Shown one piece after another: positions 10,701 through 17,420 of a stretch of 30,478 bases of DNA. Each line of letters opens with the position of its first letter. Position 1 is the first letter of the stretch. The stretch is from CAYOBW01 sp964402115 (GTDB taxonomy: Bacteria > Verrucomicrobiota > Kiritimatiellia > UBA8416 > CAYOBW01). Made by a program: the position numbers and the translations under genes. The notes under the pieces were generated by a model. That model had not been told where the DNA came from. It saw nothing but the letters and a program-made list of their open reading frames with translations, and made no database searches. The stretch is taken from NCBI GenBank assembly GCA_964402115.1, contig CAYOBW010000058.1, forward strand, positions 1 through 30,478, written 5' to 3'.

Positions 10701-11212
10701 CAGGGCGCCCCGGCGGCAAGGACCGTGGTGTTGGACTGGATGGTGCTCAGCCCGTAAGAGCGGTCCTCGTACTGCACGGGGAAAGCGGGATCGAACACGC
10801 TGGCCCGCGTCACGCCATCGGGCTTGATCAGGGCCAGGTACTCGCCATCACCGGTCAGCTTGAAATTCGTGTGCAGCGGCGCCCCCGGCACCCGGCGGCT
10901 CTTCTCGGAGGCGAAAACAACCAGGAATTTGCCGGCGGCGAGGTTGGTAGCCGGGAAGGTCCACTTGGTCGGGTTGTCCGACTTGTCCGTTAAGTGCCAG
11001 CCATTCAACGAGATATTGGTGCTGGCGGCGTTGTAGATTTCGATCCAGTCGGAGTAGTCGAGATCCTCGTCCATCAGGGTCTTCGTGTTGATGGCCATGA
11101 ATTCGGAGATGACAAGCTCCGCCCCCCGGACCGGCAGCCCGCCCGCTGCCAGAAGCAGCGCGGCCGACAGGATCCGTTTCCACCACCGCGGACGTGAGCG
11201 CACCCCATTCAC
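4793..11212 (-). CDS. Giant secreted CotH-kinase / lamin-tail / LamG multidomain protein
   Basis: This protein has about 2139 residues. A basic N-terminus and hydrophobic stretch (about residues 8-28) form a signal peptide. Approximate order of domains: lamin-tail domain (32-150), chitobiase-type beta domain (375-460), CotH-like kinase domain (480-790) with an EEKVKRDK motif near 615 and WDYDRTM near 760, a second chitobiase-type domain (885-965), three more lamin-tail domains (980-1095, 1155-1275, 1300-1405), an Ig-like domain (1485-1570), a DUF2341 domain (1675-1790), a LamG/concanavalin-like domain (1795-1985) and Asp-rich thrombospondin-3-like calcium repeats (2000-2045). CotH proteins are atypical kinases that phosphorylate secreted proteins; activity here is not proven. 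A GTG at 11212 is 7 nt after GGAGG, whereas the ATG at 11218 abuts that GGAGG and is less likely. Adhesion or a surface or extracellular matrix role is inferred. It is the first gene of the run with coaC and DUF192. Confidence 0.88.
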   Translation of the reverse strand: MNGVRSRPRWWKRILSAALLLAAGGLPVRGAELVISEFMAINTKTLMDEDLDYSDWIEIYNAASTNISLNGWHLTDKSDNPTKWTFPATNLAAGKFLVVFASEKSRRVPGAPLHTNFKLTGDGEYLALIKPDGVTRASVFDPAFPVQYEDRSYGLSTIQSNTTVLAAGAPCRAKVPTSGTGTAWTARTGYNDSDWLAGTTGVGYDTDTTASGYLSVIGLDVKSVFYNNTNGTGSVYVRLPFVVTDADKVGSLILWLRFDDGFVAYINGTRVAASNAPSPSAWNDRPPIEIPDMAGYTPFTLASPRNYLVTGTNMLAVQGLDRNAEGGRPPVPDFLLLPKLEAVMPRIDPAGDLVYFGTPTPGAVNASPIDGVCAPPAFSRAGGTFTNTFALTLTAAEAGATIRYTLDRTLPSESSTAYAGPLTISGTTMVRARVYAPGKAGGPAVSHTYVQLAADVRGFNSNLPLLIIDSFGFNIDAESNPDILYPKRPVFTVFIETNGLTRTPITGAPQVTTRGGMIVRGSSTSGEPKHAYTFWAYDEDDLLADIEPYGLPAETEWVFYAPYRWDPALIRNPLVYKLANQTGKYAARTRFCEVFYNSDGGPLTSADYRGVYVLEEKVKRDKARVDIAALNATDLTEPDITGGYIWKWDRLDPGETGFKTTRNIPSGSWNAMVYPSEAELKAVPAQWSWFTNHLQQVENAFYAANFVNPATGLHVTNYVDVSDWVDYHIIEMLTKNPDALRLSSYFYKDRGGRLKAGPAWDYDRTMESYDGRDDSYNTWDPSGGSGGYFFASDWWSQFFRSYESWQCYIDHWQNLRAGPLSFTNVAAVIADMSGEVEEASVREFQKWTAFPPRAGGGGLDGTWRGEIAHLQWWLTNRLAWVDSQFIARPVCSRAGGPIAPGFALTLTAPAGTTIYYTLNGADPRAPGGAVAASALRYTAGQPIVLTRNTLVRARATDGTTFSSAPADAPWSGLTEALYSVGTPPLAITELMYHPRAATGSETNGGLTAADYEYVELRNTGAGAVGLAGVRLTDGVDFDFSYGALPTLGAGETVLIVDNLAAFKRRYTNWAALRIAGEFGGDLADAGERIVLTGPTNEVLADFTYGSGRGWPAAADGAGHALEPLLLAAQADGRLDYGGWWTASAYRDGSPGQTNPPAVRDVVFNEFGAHTDYPAPWLSNDWLELLNTRGAPVALDGWYLSDDADDLRKWAIPATNTLAAYGRRVFDEVTGFHNPLTSGFGLDKKGEALYLTQFPAAGRARVADAVRFKAQLNGPSEGRYPDGSPWWLRLPATRGAANAAPAARVIIEELQFHPAPTAAHPEDNTDDEFIELRNAAAAPVSLMGETGAWRLDGAVTYTFPTGIVLAAGERILVLPFDPADAVARAAFEAVYGAWPSAVRPFGPYAGRLSNRGERVALEQPLAPDLPGEPISWAIVDEAIYFDREPWPAEADGTGYSLQRTGGEGAGNNPTNWLCLAASPGRSTAKLLLTTPVSGTVGVAPYATTVETLIQDAEIQGGIQRVDLLVNGAVAATVTQPPYALPLGPLSVPGVYTLAGVLVDGAGSYTSRSATVQVVALQAAGVSNLTDVGADVWGRLSGPAAVAVTLYWGPTDGGTNAEAWSYTAACGVVSNQAFAVALAGLTPGTPYFHRWYAQAAPGGGWAPATENFRALTTTDWAHRLRIVVRGYSGAAPLTNFPALVRLGPQLDGFAYSQFQSPADAADLRFMDAAQTTVLSHELGIWDTNGVSAVWVRVPRLAGTNTTLWAFWGAPGPVVAAPSSLDGSTWSAGYAAVWHFDSGLTDATAARRVAVNVGTTAAAGVLGSARLGNGSSAYLTLPLNAAWYTANLPALTVTAWARASIAHNGTILGAQNAGVATNRFSLEGQSQRNTLTWLTYAHDVKPATRVGSVSAWQMLALVTSGGNLAGYVDGIRMDYGGAHSAFTVGADPALLCLNAGAAKSGFFNGALDEVRIAAVARSADWILAEYLTLAQPDDFVSANVEADTVPDADGDGLPDAWEVAYFGATNAVAGAPGDDRDGDGASNGAEYLAGTNPTNAQSRFTVRAETASGGSVRVGFETVPVTGDVYSGRVRWYDLLHSSVLTNQPWQGVPGFTNLPATGTPVWHTNETATGWRYYRGRVRLE

Positions 11213-11331
11213 AACCATTCCTCCACCGCCCACTACTGTATCAGCGCGCAAGCCGCGTAAGCAAGGACCGAGGGCCTGACCGAGGGCCTGACTTCAGCAA
11301 CGCATCGTGACACAGGGGGCCACGCGGTGTG

Positions 11332-11356
11332 TAACGGCCGGGGACGGCCGTCTCCA
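11332..11356. repeat. Second copy of the 25-nt intergenic element
   Basis: It is identical over 25 nt to 26-50 (TAACGGCCGG ... GTCTCCA). A partial partner (TGGAGACGG) follows at 11454-11462, about 100 bases away, so the hairpin seen at 26-97 is here interrupted by other sequence. Confidence 0.75.
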
Positions 11357-11497
11357 TCGGATGCCGCTGAAAGACCCGCCGACATGGCGGCCTCGGTGCC
11401 GTCCGCGCGTGCTTTTCAGCGGAGTCTCCATCACATACGCCGGAGACGAGACATGGAGACGGTAGGCGCTGACCGGCGGGAACAATCATGCCGCAGT

Positions 11498-11565
11498 AAC
11501 TGGGAGCGGGGGCGTCCCGCCCCCGCAACGAGAAGACCGGGGGCGGGACGCCCCCGCTCCCAGTT
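11498..11565. repeat. Perfect 28-bp inverted repeat
   Basis: The left arm (11498-11525) begins AACTGGGAGC and the right arm (11538-11565) is its exact reverse complement, with a 12-nt loop (CAACGAGAAGAC). Each arm itself contains a GGGGGCG-TCC-CGCCCCC palindrome, so several folded or cruciform states are possible. There is no T-run, and it lies between divergent promoters, so a simple terminator is unlikely. Confidence 0.85.
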
Positions 11566-11719
11566 GCCAGGTCGGCTGTTCCGGATGAGGTCCTTACCAC
11601 TGGACGTCTCTCCTGCAAACACCCCAGAGGGGGGTTGCAAGAGCCTCTTACGACAAGTTCGGCTTGCCATGCCGCGTGCTGTAGGCTATCAGGGCACGCA
11701 CATACGGAGAGGATTGCCC

Positions 11720-13069
11720 ATGAAGATGACCCGTTCACACCTGCTTGCCACCATCCTGCTGCTGGGAATCGCCGCCGGGGGCGCACTGGCCCAGACCAAC
11801 GCCGCGCCGGCGGCTTGGCCGACTTGGCGCGGTCCGGCCATGACGGGTATCGCCACGCAGGCGAACCCGCCCGTCACGTTCGGCGAGAAGGAGAACCTGT
11901 GCTGGAAGGTGCCGGTCCCCGGCACGGGGCGGTCCACGCCGGTGATTTGGGGCGACAAGCTGTTCCTGCTGACCGCCGTCCCCACGGACCAGCCGGGGGC
12001 GCCCTCCACCAACGCGCCCGCCGCGCCGCCGCCGGACGCCGCCCGCTTCGGCATCAAACAGGTGGCCAACATCCACCAGTTCAACGTGCTCTGCCTCAAC
12101 CGCCGCACGGGACAGACGCTCTGGACCACAACCGTGCGCGCGGAGGTTCCGCACGAGGGCCACCACCCCGACCACAGCTTCGCCTCGGCGTCACCCGTTA
12201 CGGACGGGGTCCGGCTCTGGGCATTCTTCGGCTCGCGTGGTCTGCACAGCCTGGATCTCGACGGTAAGCTGCTGTGGAGCCGCGACTTGGGTAAAATGCT
12301 CACGCGTAACAGCTTCGGAGAAGCCTCCTCGCCCACGCTCGCCGACGGCATGGTGATCGCGCTGCTGGACCAGGAGGAGGGCTCGGCGGTGGCGGGCGTG
12401 AACGCCGCGACGGGCGCGGTGGCATGGCGCGTGGCCCGGGACGAGCGCACCTCCTGGACGACGCCGCTGGCGATTACGCACGAAGGCAGGACGCAGGTCG
12501 TGGTGGCCGGCACCACCCTCACGCGCAGCTACGACCCGCGCACGGGGGCGGTGCTCTGGCAGTGCGGGGGGCAGACCCTGAACGTCATCCCCACGCCCGT
12601 CACCGGTTTCGGATGCGTGTTCTGCACGAGCGGCTACAAAGGCAACACGTTGCAGGCCATCGCCTTGGGGCGTACCGGAGAGCTTACGGGAACGGACGCC
12701 GTGCGGTGGCAGATGCAGCGCAACACGCCCTACGTCCCCTCCCCCCTCCTGTACGGCGAGCGCCTTTACCTCTTCAGCGGCAATACCGCGCGCCTGAGCT
12801 GCCTCAACGCCCGCACGGGCCAGCCCCACTATGAAACCCAGCGGATCGAAGGCCTGCAGACGGTCTACGCCTCTCCCGCCGGCGCAGCCGGGCGACTCTA
12901 CGTCGCCGACCGCAGCGGCGCGGTGGCCGTGGTGGAGGACGGCGACACGTTCAAGGTGCTGGCCGTCAACAAGCTCGACGAGGGGTGCGACGCCTCCCCC
13001 GCCATCGTCGGCAACGCCCTCTACCTGCGCGGGCACAAGAGCCTGTACTGCTTCGGGAAGGTGGATTAG
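11720..13069 (+). CDS. Secreted PQQ-like beta-propeller protein
   Basis: This 449-residue protein has a signal peptide (MKMTRSHLLATILLLGIAAG, cleavage near residue 24 after LAQ). The mature N-terminus has the WPTWRGP motif followed by WKVPVPGTGRSTPVIWGDKLFL, typical of PQQ-type propellers common in planctomycetes and verrucomicrobia. Repeated blades with Ala-Trp and RTGQ/ATGAV turns follow (for example near RRTGQTLW and NAATGAVAW). The fold resembles BamB and quinoprotein dehydrogenases, but residues for PQQ cofactor binding were not identified, so an enzymatic role is not claimed. The ATG at 11720 is preceded by GGAGAGGA at a spacing of about 6. Its stop codon overlaps the stop of the converging gene by 4 nt. 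Confidence 0.88.
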   Translation: MKMTRSHLLATILLLGIAAGGALAQTNAAPAAWPTWRGPAMTGIATQANPPVTFGEKENLCWKVPVPGTGRSTPVIWGDKLFLLTAVPTDQPGAPSTNAPAAPPPDAARFGIKQVANIHQFNVLCLNRRTGQTLWTTTVRAEVPHEGHHPDHSFASASPVTDGVRLWAFFGSRGLHSLDLDGKLLWSRDLGKMLTRNSFGEASSPTLADGMVIALLDQEEGSAVAGVNAATGAVAWRVARDERTSWTTPLAITHEGRTQVVVAGTTLTRSYDPRTGAVLWQCGGQTLNVIPTPVTGFGCVFCTSGYKGNTLQAIALGRTGELTGTDAVRWQMQRNTPYVPSPLLYGERLYLFSGNTARLSCLNARTGQPHYETQRIEGLQTVYASPAGAAGRLYVADRSGAVAVVEDGDTFKVLAVNKLDEGCDASPAIVGNALYLRGHKSLYCFGKVD

Positions 13070-14151
13070 TCGATCCCGTCCTCGTGGTGCGGCTGCGGCC
13101 CGGGGCGCTTCGTCGGGAACTTCGGCGAATCCCAGAGCACGCAGGGACGGCTGTCCTTCCATCCGATCTCGGCACACGAAAGGAACCAAGTCCGCCCCTT
13201 TTCGCTGTTGCCCTGCACGAAGAGGTACGTGCGGCCGTCGACATCCTCGAAGACGCCGGGATGCCCCGTCTCGCTCGCATTCCAGTCGCCCGGCTGCCCG
13301 TTCGGCCACAGCGGCAGCCGGAAGAGGCGCGTCCAGTGCAGGCCGTCGCGGCTGACCGCGCAGCCGATCTGCTGCGGGTCGTTGTTGTAGCCGCCGCCGT
13401 AGAACAGGTAGAGCGTGTCGCCGCGCTTGACCACCGACGGCGCCTCGATGCACTTCGTCTCCCACGGCAGCTCGGGTTTCAGGATCGGCCCGTCGCCCAC
13501 GGGTGTCCACGCGGCGCGGCCGAAGTCGCTCGCGAGCGGCGCGGTGGCCACCGTCAGCATCTGCGTCTTCATCGTGGGGTCCCGCGTGGCGTAGATCAGC
13601 CACAGCTTGCCGTCGTGCGCGTACGCGTCGCAGTCGATCGCGCGGCCGCTGTTCCACGCTCCCGTCGCGCGCAGGATCGGGTTGCTCGGGTCGCGCGTGA
13701 ACGTCAGGCCGTCCGCGGAAACCGCATGGCAGAGCGCGTCGCCCTTGCCGTTGCCATAGCTGTTGTAGAAGAGGTGCACCTTGCCCCCCAGCAGCAGGGC
13801 CTTGCCGTTGACGAGCCCGTTCTGCTCGCACTCCTGCTCCGGCAGGATTTCGCCCACCTTGCTCCAGCTGACAAGGTCGCCGCTCGCCGCAATGCCGACG
13901 GCCCAGCCCTTGGGCACCGCCGGGTTCGTGGACGGCGCCATGGAGTAATACATCAGGTAGCGGTCCCCGAGCCGGATCACGGAAGGATCCTTCGCGAAGG
14001 GACGGCCGTGGCGCGTGGCGTCGCCGTAAAGCATCCGCGGGCGCTCCGCGGCGCCCGCGGGCGGCGGCTTGGCGGTGTCGGCGACGCTCTCGTTCAGCAC
14101 CGCCGCGGCCACGACAAGTGACAGAATCACCAACGAACAGAGTTTCAGCAT
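13066..14151 (-). CDS. GH43/GH117-like five-bladed propeller glycosidase
   Basis: This 361-residue protein has a signal peptide (about residues 1-24, ending ESVADT). The sequence runs as five beta-propeller blades. Candidate catalytic acids match the GH43/GH117 pattern: Asp55 in KDPSVIR (base), Asp173 or Asp175 in AIDCDAY (pKa modulator) and Glu236 in CIEAPSV (acid). His297 in TGHPGVF is placed like the central metal or water-binding His of these families. Blade motifs such as YLMYYS, VHLFYN and LYLFYGGG are clear. The likely substrate is a plant or algal oligosaccharide with arabinose, xylose or anhydrogalactose; this is not determined. The ATG at 14151 follows AGGAG at a spacing of 8. It starts 22 bases after the DUF4380 stop and is probably cotranscribed. 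It ends tail to tail with the PQQ gene. Confidence 0.85.
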   Translation of the reverse strand: MLKLCSLVILSLVVAAAVLNESVADTAKPPPAGAAERPRMLYGDATRHGRPFAKDPSVIRLGDRYLMYYSMAPSTNPAVPKGWAVGIAASGDLVSWSKVGEILPEQECEQNGLVNGKALLLGGKVHLFYNSYGNGKGDALCHAVSADGLTFTRDPSNPILRATGAWNSGRAIDCDAYAHDGKLWLIYATRDPTMKTQMLTVATAPLASDFGRAAWTPVGDGPILKPELPWETKCIEAPSVVKRGDTLYLFYGGGYNNDPQQIGCAVSRDGLHWTRLFRLPLWPNGQPGDWNASETGHPGVFEDVDGRTYLFVQGNSEKGRTWFLSCAEIGWKDSRPCVLWDSPKFPTKRPGPQPHHEDGID

Positions 14152-14173
14152 GGCAGGGACTCCTCGTGAGATG

Positions 14174-15553
14174 TCAACGATCGATGCAGGACCGGCCGAG
14201 TTCGCCGAGGCTCTCGCCGCGGGCGCCCGCCAGCTCAACCACGAGCGATACCGCCGCAGCCGGGCAGTCGCTTTCCGCGTCCAGCAGAAAGGCGCCCGCG
14301 GGACTGACCGCTCCCAAATCGAACTCCGCCAGGCGCCGCCCGTCGGGGCCAATCCACGCCCCGCGCGCGCGGCCCTGGTCGAACACGCCCCACCGCCCGG
14401 ACAGGCGCGCTTTGCCGTTCCGGGCCGTGGCCTTCAGCGGGTTTGCCGCGATGCCGACCGACGTGCAGGCGACCACGGGGAAATCGCCGCCGATATCCGC
14501 CGCGCCCCACTCGTAGCGCCACGTGCAGGAGGCGCCGGGCTCCAGGCGGAAGAACGGGCTGATCAGCTCCGACTCCGCCACGCAGGGATTCTTCCGCGGG
14601 TCGTCCTCCATCACGTTCTCCTTCCCCCACGCGAGGAACGCCCCCCGGCCGTTGTGCCAGAACTCCACGCTCGCGCCGTCGGGATAATCCCGCTCCGGTT
14701 CGAAAGCGAAACGCTGCGCGAAGACCTTGCCGCAGGCGCCGTCCACAGTCCCCACCCAGCCCGCGGGACTGTCGAGCACGGCCTTGCCGACCGTGTAACG
14801 GTAGGCGGCCGTGAACAGGCCGGTCTGCGCGTCGGCCTGCCACGCCGGATTGCGGGCGTCGCCGAAAACGACGTTGTAGCCTGCCTGGAAATGGCTCCGC
14901 GGGTTCAGCGGGCAGAAGGACCGCAGGCGGAGGTTGGGCTTGCCGTCCGCGCCGGCCGCCTCCAGCTGCGCGTGTTCCCAGATGCCCCACCGGCGCGGCT
15001 TCGTGTCGGTGTTGCGCATCGTCACCTCGAACCGGACGCGCGAAGAGCGGGCCGCGAGGGCGATCGTCCGCGTGAACTGGATGCCGCTGCGCGCGTCGGG
15101 CTTGCTGGTGAGGCGCAGGGCCTGCCCCACGACCTCGCACGCGTGGGGCTGGCCATCCAGCACCGCGTCCGGCGGGCCGGGCCACTGCTCGGCGTGGTCC
15201 CACCCCTGCGGCGCGGGCCACAGCTTGTCGCCGCCATAGTTCAGCCACGCGTTGTCCGGACCCAGGCCGCTTTCCGGCGGGGCCTTGCCGGCCAGGTCGG
15301 CGTTGACCCAGAGGAACTGCTTATCCCCGACGCGGTACTCCATGACGCGCCCGCCGAGGGACGGCACGACGCCCACCCGCACGAAGGCGTTGGAGAGCAC
15401 ATAGCCCGGCCAACCGCAGACGACCGCGGGCGCCGGCGCAACCTCCGCTTCTCCGCCCGCTTCCGCCTGCCACGTGCCCACGGCAATCCACACCGCCACC
15501 GCGCCTGCCACCCACTGCGCGGCTCCCGCCCACCGGCCGTTCATCGCTCGCAT
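14174..15553 (-). CDS. Secreted DUF4380 protein
   Basis: This 459-residue protein has an N-terminal hydrophobic signal (about 10-30). The body matches DUF4380: an early VVPSLGGRVMEYRVGDKQFLWVN segment, then a GGDKLWPAPQ motif and long beta strands with RVRFEVTMRNTD and RRWGIWEHAQL. The GGR and LWPAPQ motifs resemble aldose-epimerase-like or galactose-mutarotase-type beta-sandwich domains that bind sugars, so a carbohydrate role fits, but no reaction is known. The ATG at 15553 follows a strong AGGAGG at a spacing of 6; longer starts up to 15751 lack this and add about 66 unconserved residues. The next gene (GH43-like) follows 22 bases later. Upstream, 233 bases (15554-15786) separate it from the three-module protein gene; nothing was recognised there. 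Confidence 0.82.
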   Translation of the reverse strand: MRAMNGRWAGAAQWVAGAVAVWIAVGTWQAEAGGEAEVAPAPAVVCGWPGYVLSNAFVRVGVVPSLGGRVMEYRVGDKQFLWVNADLAGKAPPESGLGPDNAWLNYGGDKLWPAPQGWDHAEQWPGPPDAVLDGQPHACEVVGQALRLTSKPDARSGIQFTRTIALAARSSRVRFEVTMRNTDTKPRRWGIWEHAQLEAAGADGKPNLRLRSFCPLNPRSHFQAGYNVVFGDARNPAWQADAQTGLFTAAYRYTVGKAVLDSPAGWVGTVDGACGKVFAQRFAFEPERDYPDGASVEFWHNGRGAFLAWGKENVMEDDPRKNPCVAESELISPFFRLEPGASCTWRYEWGAADIGGDFPVVACTSVGIAANPLKATARNGKARLSGRWGVFDQGRARGAWIGPDGRRLAEFDLGAVSPAGAFLLDAESDCPAAAVSLVVELAGARGESLGELGRSCIDR

Positions 15554-15786
15554 GCCTTGCCTCCTCCCTCCGTCCGCCAACTCGGCCCCGACTTGCCCCA
15601 GCGACTTGCCGGACGTTGCGGGCTGGACCTTGAAAATGCAAAGGTAGCACGCCGCGCCGCGAATGTCCTGCACAACCGTTGCCGGTCCCGGGGACGTTTG
15701 TCCCGCCTCGCCTGCCGTTTCCTGCTTGTGCATCTGGCGGTCTCCCCGCATGGGCCATCGCTCACCGCCGGCAGAAGGCCTGCTTA

Positions 15787-17385
15787 CTAGCGGATCATAA
15801 GAACCGTGCCACTCAAGCCGACCTCGTCCAGCGTCACGTCGTCAACGCTGACGGCGCTATCGTTGTTGGGCGAATCGTTCTGGAAACTGATCCGGGTAAT
15901 CGCGTGGGCGGCCGTGAAGGGGCAGTTGAAGACCCGCCAGCTGGCCGGGCCCGTGTACAGCGGCACCGTGCCGGTCTGGTTCAGGTACTCCGCGTTGTTG
16001 TTCTGGGTCAGGCTCGTGGCGACCGGCCCCGGGGTGCCGGCCTGGACGATCACCCGCTGCTGGCCTCCCGCCGTCCACCCTGTCGCCCAGAACGCCAGCT
16101 GGTAGCGTTTGCCGGGTTCCGTGACGACGTCCTGGTACCGCCCCCCGCTCTTGTAGCTGTTGCCAGCGTGCAGCGACCAGGCGCCGCCGTGTGGCGCGAT
16201 GCCGTCGGCAGCACCATCGAAGGCGCCGTAGCTGTTCGCGATGGGAACCCACCCGGCAGGTCCGGTGCCGTTGCCGGCGTTGACCTCGAAATCCCCGTTG
16301 TACAGCGAGCCATCGGCCGTCAGGCTCACGTCGTCGACATTGACCGACGCGTTGCTGGCAGGCGCGCAGTTCTGGAAGCTGATGCGCGTGATCGTTGACG
16401 GCGCGCGGAAGTTGCAGGCGAAGGGGACCCAGCTCGCCGCCGTGACGTAGCGTGGCAGGCCGTTCGTCTGGTTCACGCACTCCGCGTTGTTGTTCTGGGT
16501 CAGGCTTGTGGCGACCGGCCCGGGCGTGCCCACCTGGACGATCAGCTGGTGGGGGGTAGCCACGGTCCAGCCCACGGCCCAGAAGGACAGCCGGTAGCCG
16601 TGCCCGGCTTCCGTGGCGATGTCCTGGTAGGATCCGCCGCTCCGGCTGGTGGCGCCTGGATGCAGGATCCAGGCCCCGCCGCGCGGCGTCGTTCCATTCA
16701 GCACGCCGTTGTAGGCTCCGTAGTGGTTCGCGATGGCGCTCCACCCGTTGGGAATCGTGGCGTTCCCTCCGTTGCTCTCGAACCCGCCGTTTTCCACCTC
16801 ACCGTATGCGCCAAAGACCACGTCGTCGATGTTGCAGGCGCTATCGTTGTTGGGCGCGTAGTCCTCGAAGGTGAGGCGGGTGATCGTGCCGGTCACCGTG
16901 AAGCTGTACAGGAACGGCACCCAGCTCAGTGCGCCGACGTAGAGGGGCACCGCGTTGGTCCTGTTCACGTACTCCGCGTTGTTGTTCTGCGTCAGGCTGG
17001 CGGGATCGGGTCCCGGCGTGCCCGCCTGCACGATGAGCCGCTGCGCGCCGCCCACAGTCCAGCCCGTCGCCCAGAAAGCCAGCAGATAGCGCCGGCCCGG
17101 CACGGTCGCGACATCCTGGTATCTCCCTCCGCTCCGGGAACTGGCTCCGGCGTGCAGCATCCAGCCCCCGCTGTGCGGCGCGATGGTCCCGCCGCCATTG
17201 TAGGCGCCATAGCTGTTCACGATGGTGGTCCATCCGCTGGGGTTGCTGCCATTTCCCGTGTTGAGCTCGAAACCCGGGTTCGTGGCGCCCTGAGCGACCA
17301 GGGCGCCGACAGCCAACACGACGGCTGCACACGCCACACCCGCCGTACTTGTCCGCCCCCTCATTCGAGCCATTCGATCTGGCAT
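15787..17385 (-). CDS. Secreted protein with three tandem carbohydrate-binding-like modules
   Basis: This 532-residue protein has a signal peptide (about 1-33, ending VAQGA). It is made of three copies of a module of about 163 residues. Each starts NPGFE/NGGFE/NGDFE, has a GW..I.NSYGAYNG-type segment, an LH.G.S..SGG.YQD motif, a FWA.GWT strand, GTPGP, LTQNNNAE and ends with a conserved DDV. This pattern resembles galactose-binding-like beta-sandwich modules (CBM4/9 or DUF642 type), so glycan binding is inferred. There is no catalytic domain. The C-terminus is a short hydrophobic strand ending GTVLMIR. The ATG at 17385 follows GGAGGGG at a spacing of 6. It begins 35 bases after the HzsA-related gene, so the two are probably cotranscribed. 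The same kind of three-module array occurs in the gene at 21372-23956. Confidence 0.8.
   Translation of the reverse strand: MPDRMARMRGRTSTAGVACAAVVLAVGALVAQGATNPGFELNTGNGSNPSGWTTIVNSYGAYNGGGTIAPHSGGWMLHAGASSRSGGRYQDVATVPGRRYLLAFWATGWTVGGAQRLIVQAGTPGPDPASLTQNNNAEYVNRTNAVPLYVGALSWVPFLYSFTVTGTITRLTFEDYAPNNDSACNIDDVVFGAYGEVENGGFESNGGNATIPNGWSAIANHYGAYNGVLNGTTPRGGAWILHPGATSRSGGSYQDIATEAGHGYRLSFWAVGWTVATPHQLIVQVGTPGPVATSLTQNNNAECVNQTNGLPRYVTAASWVPFACNFRAPSTITRISFQNCAPASNASVNVDDVSLTADGSLYNGDFEVNAGNGTGPAGWVPIANSYGAFDGAADGIAPHGGAWSLHAGNSYKSGGRYQDVVTEPGKRYQLAFWATGWTAGGQQRVIVQAGTPGPVATSLTQNNNAEYLNQTGTVPLYTGPASWRVFNCPFTAAHAITRISFQNDSPNNDSAVSVDDVTLDEVGLSGTVLMIR
15815..17286 (-). repeat. Three tandem in-frame modules, period about 487 bp
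   Basis: Equivalent positions such as the GTAGGC(T/G)CC(A/G)TAG segment recur at about 16224, 16712 and 17200, giving a period near 487 bp (about 163 residues). Copies are clearly related at DNA level but diverged in many places. Confidence 0.75.
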
Positions 17386-17420
17386 GGTTTGCCCCTCCAC
17401 GGGAGACCATTCTTCGGCCA

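Larger units (their letters stand above)
11213..11719. other. Repeat-rich intergenic region between divergent genes
   Basis: About 500 bases separate the divergent giant CotH gene and the PQQ-propeller gene. The region holds a 12-nt direct repeat (CGAGGGCCTGAC at about 11270-11292), the second copy of the 25-nt element and a perfect 28-bp inverted repeat. Open frames across it are made of repeat sequence and show no protein family. Promoters for both genes must lie here, but no clear -10/-35 pair was identified. Confidence 0.6.

Noticed and set aside
4790..10993. Two very long plus-strand open frames opposite the CotH/LTD protein
   Set aside because: Composition is typical of antisense frames in high-GC coding DNA, with no family motifs; the minus strand has many recognisable domains.
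11498..11565. Rho-independent terminator
   Set aside because: The stem is long and perfect but has no T-run and lies upstream of two divergent genes rather than downstream of one.
11327..11719. N-terminal extension of the PQQ-propeller protein
   Set aside because: The in-frame extension is made of intergenic repeat sequence; the ATG at 11720 has a good ribosome site and begins a signal peptide.
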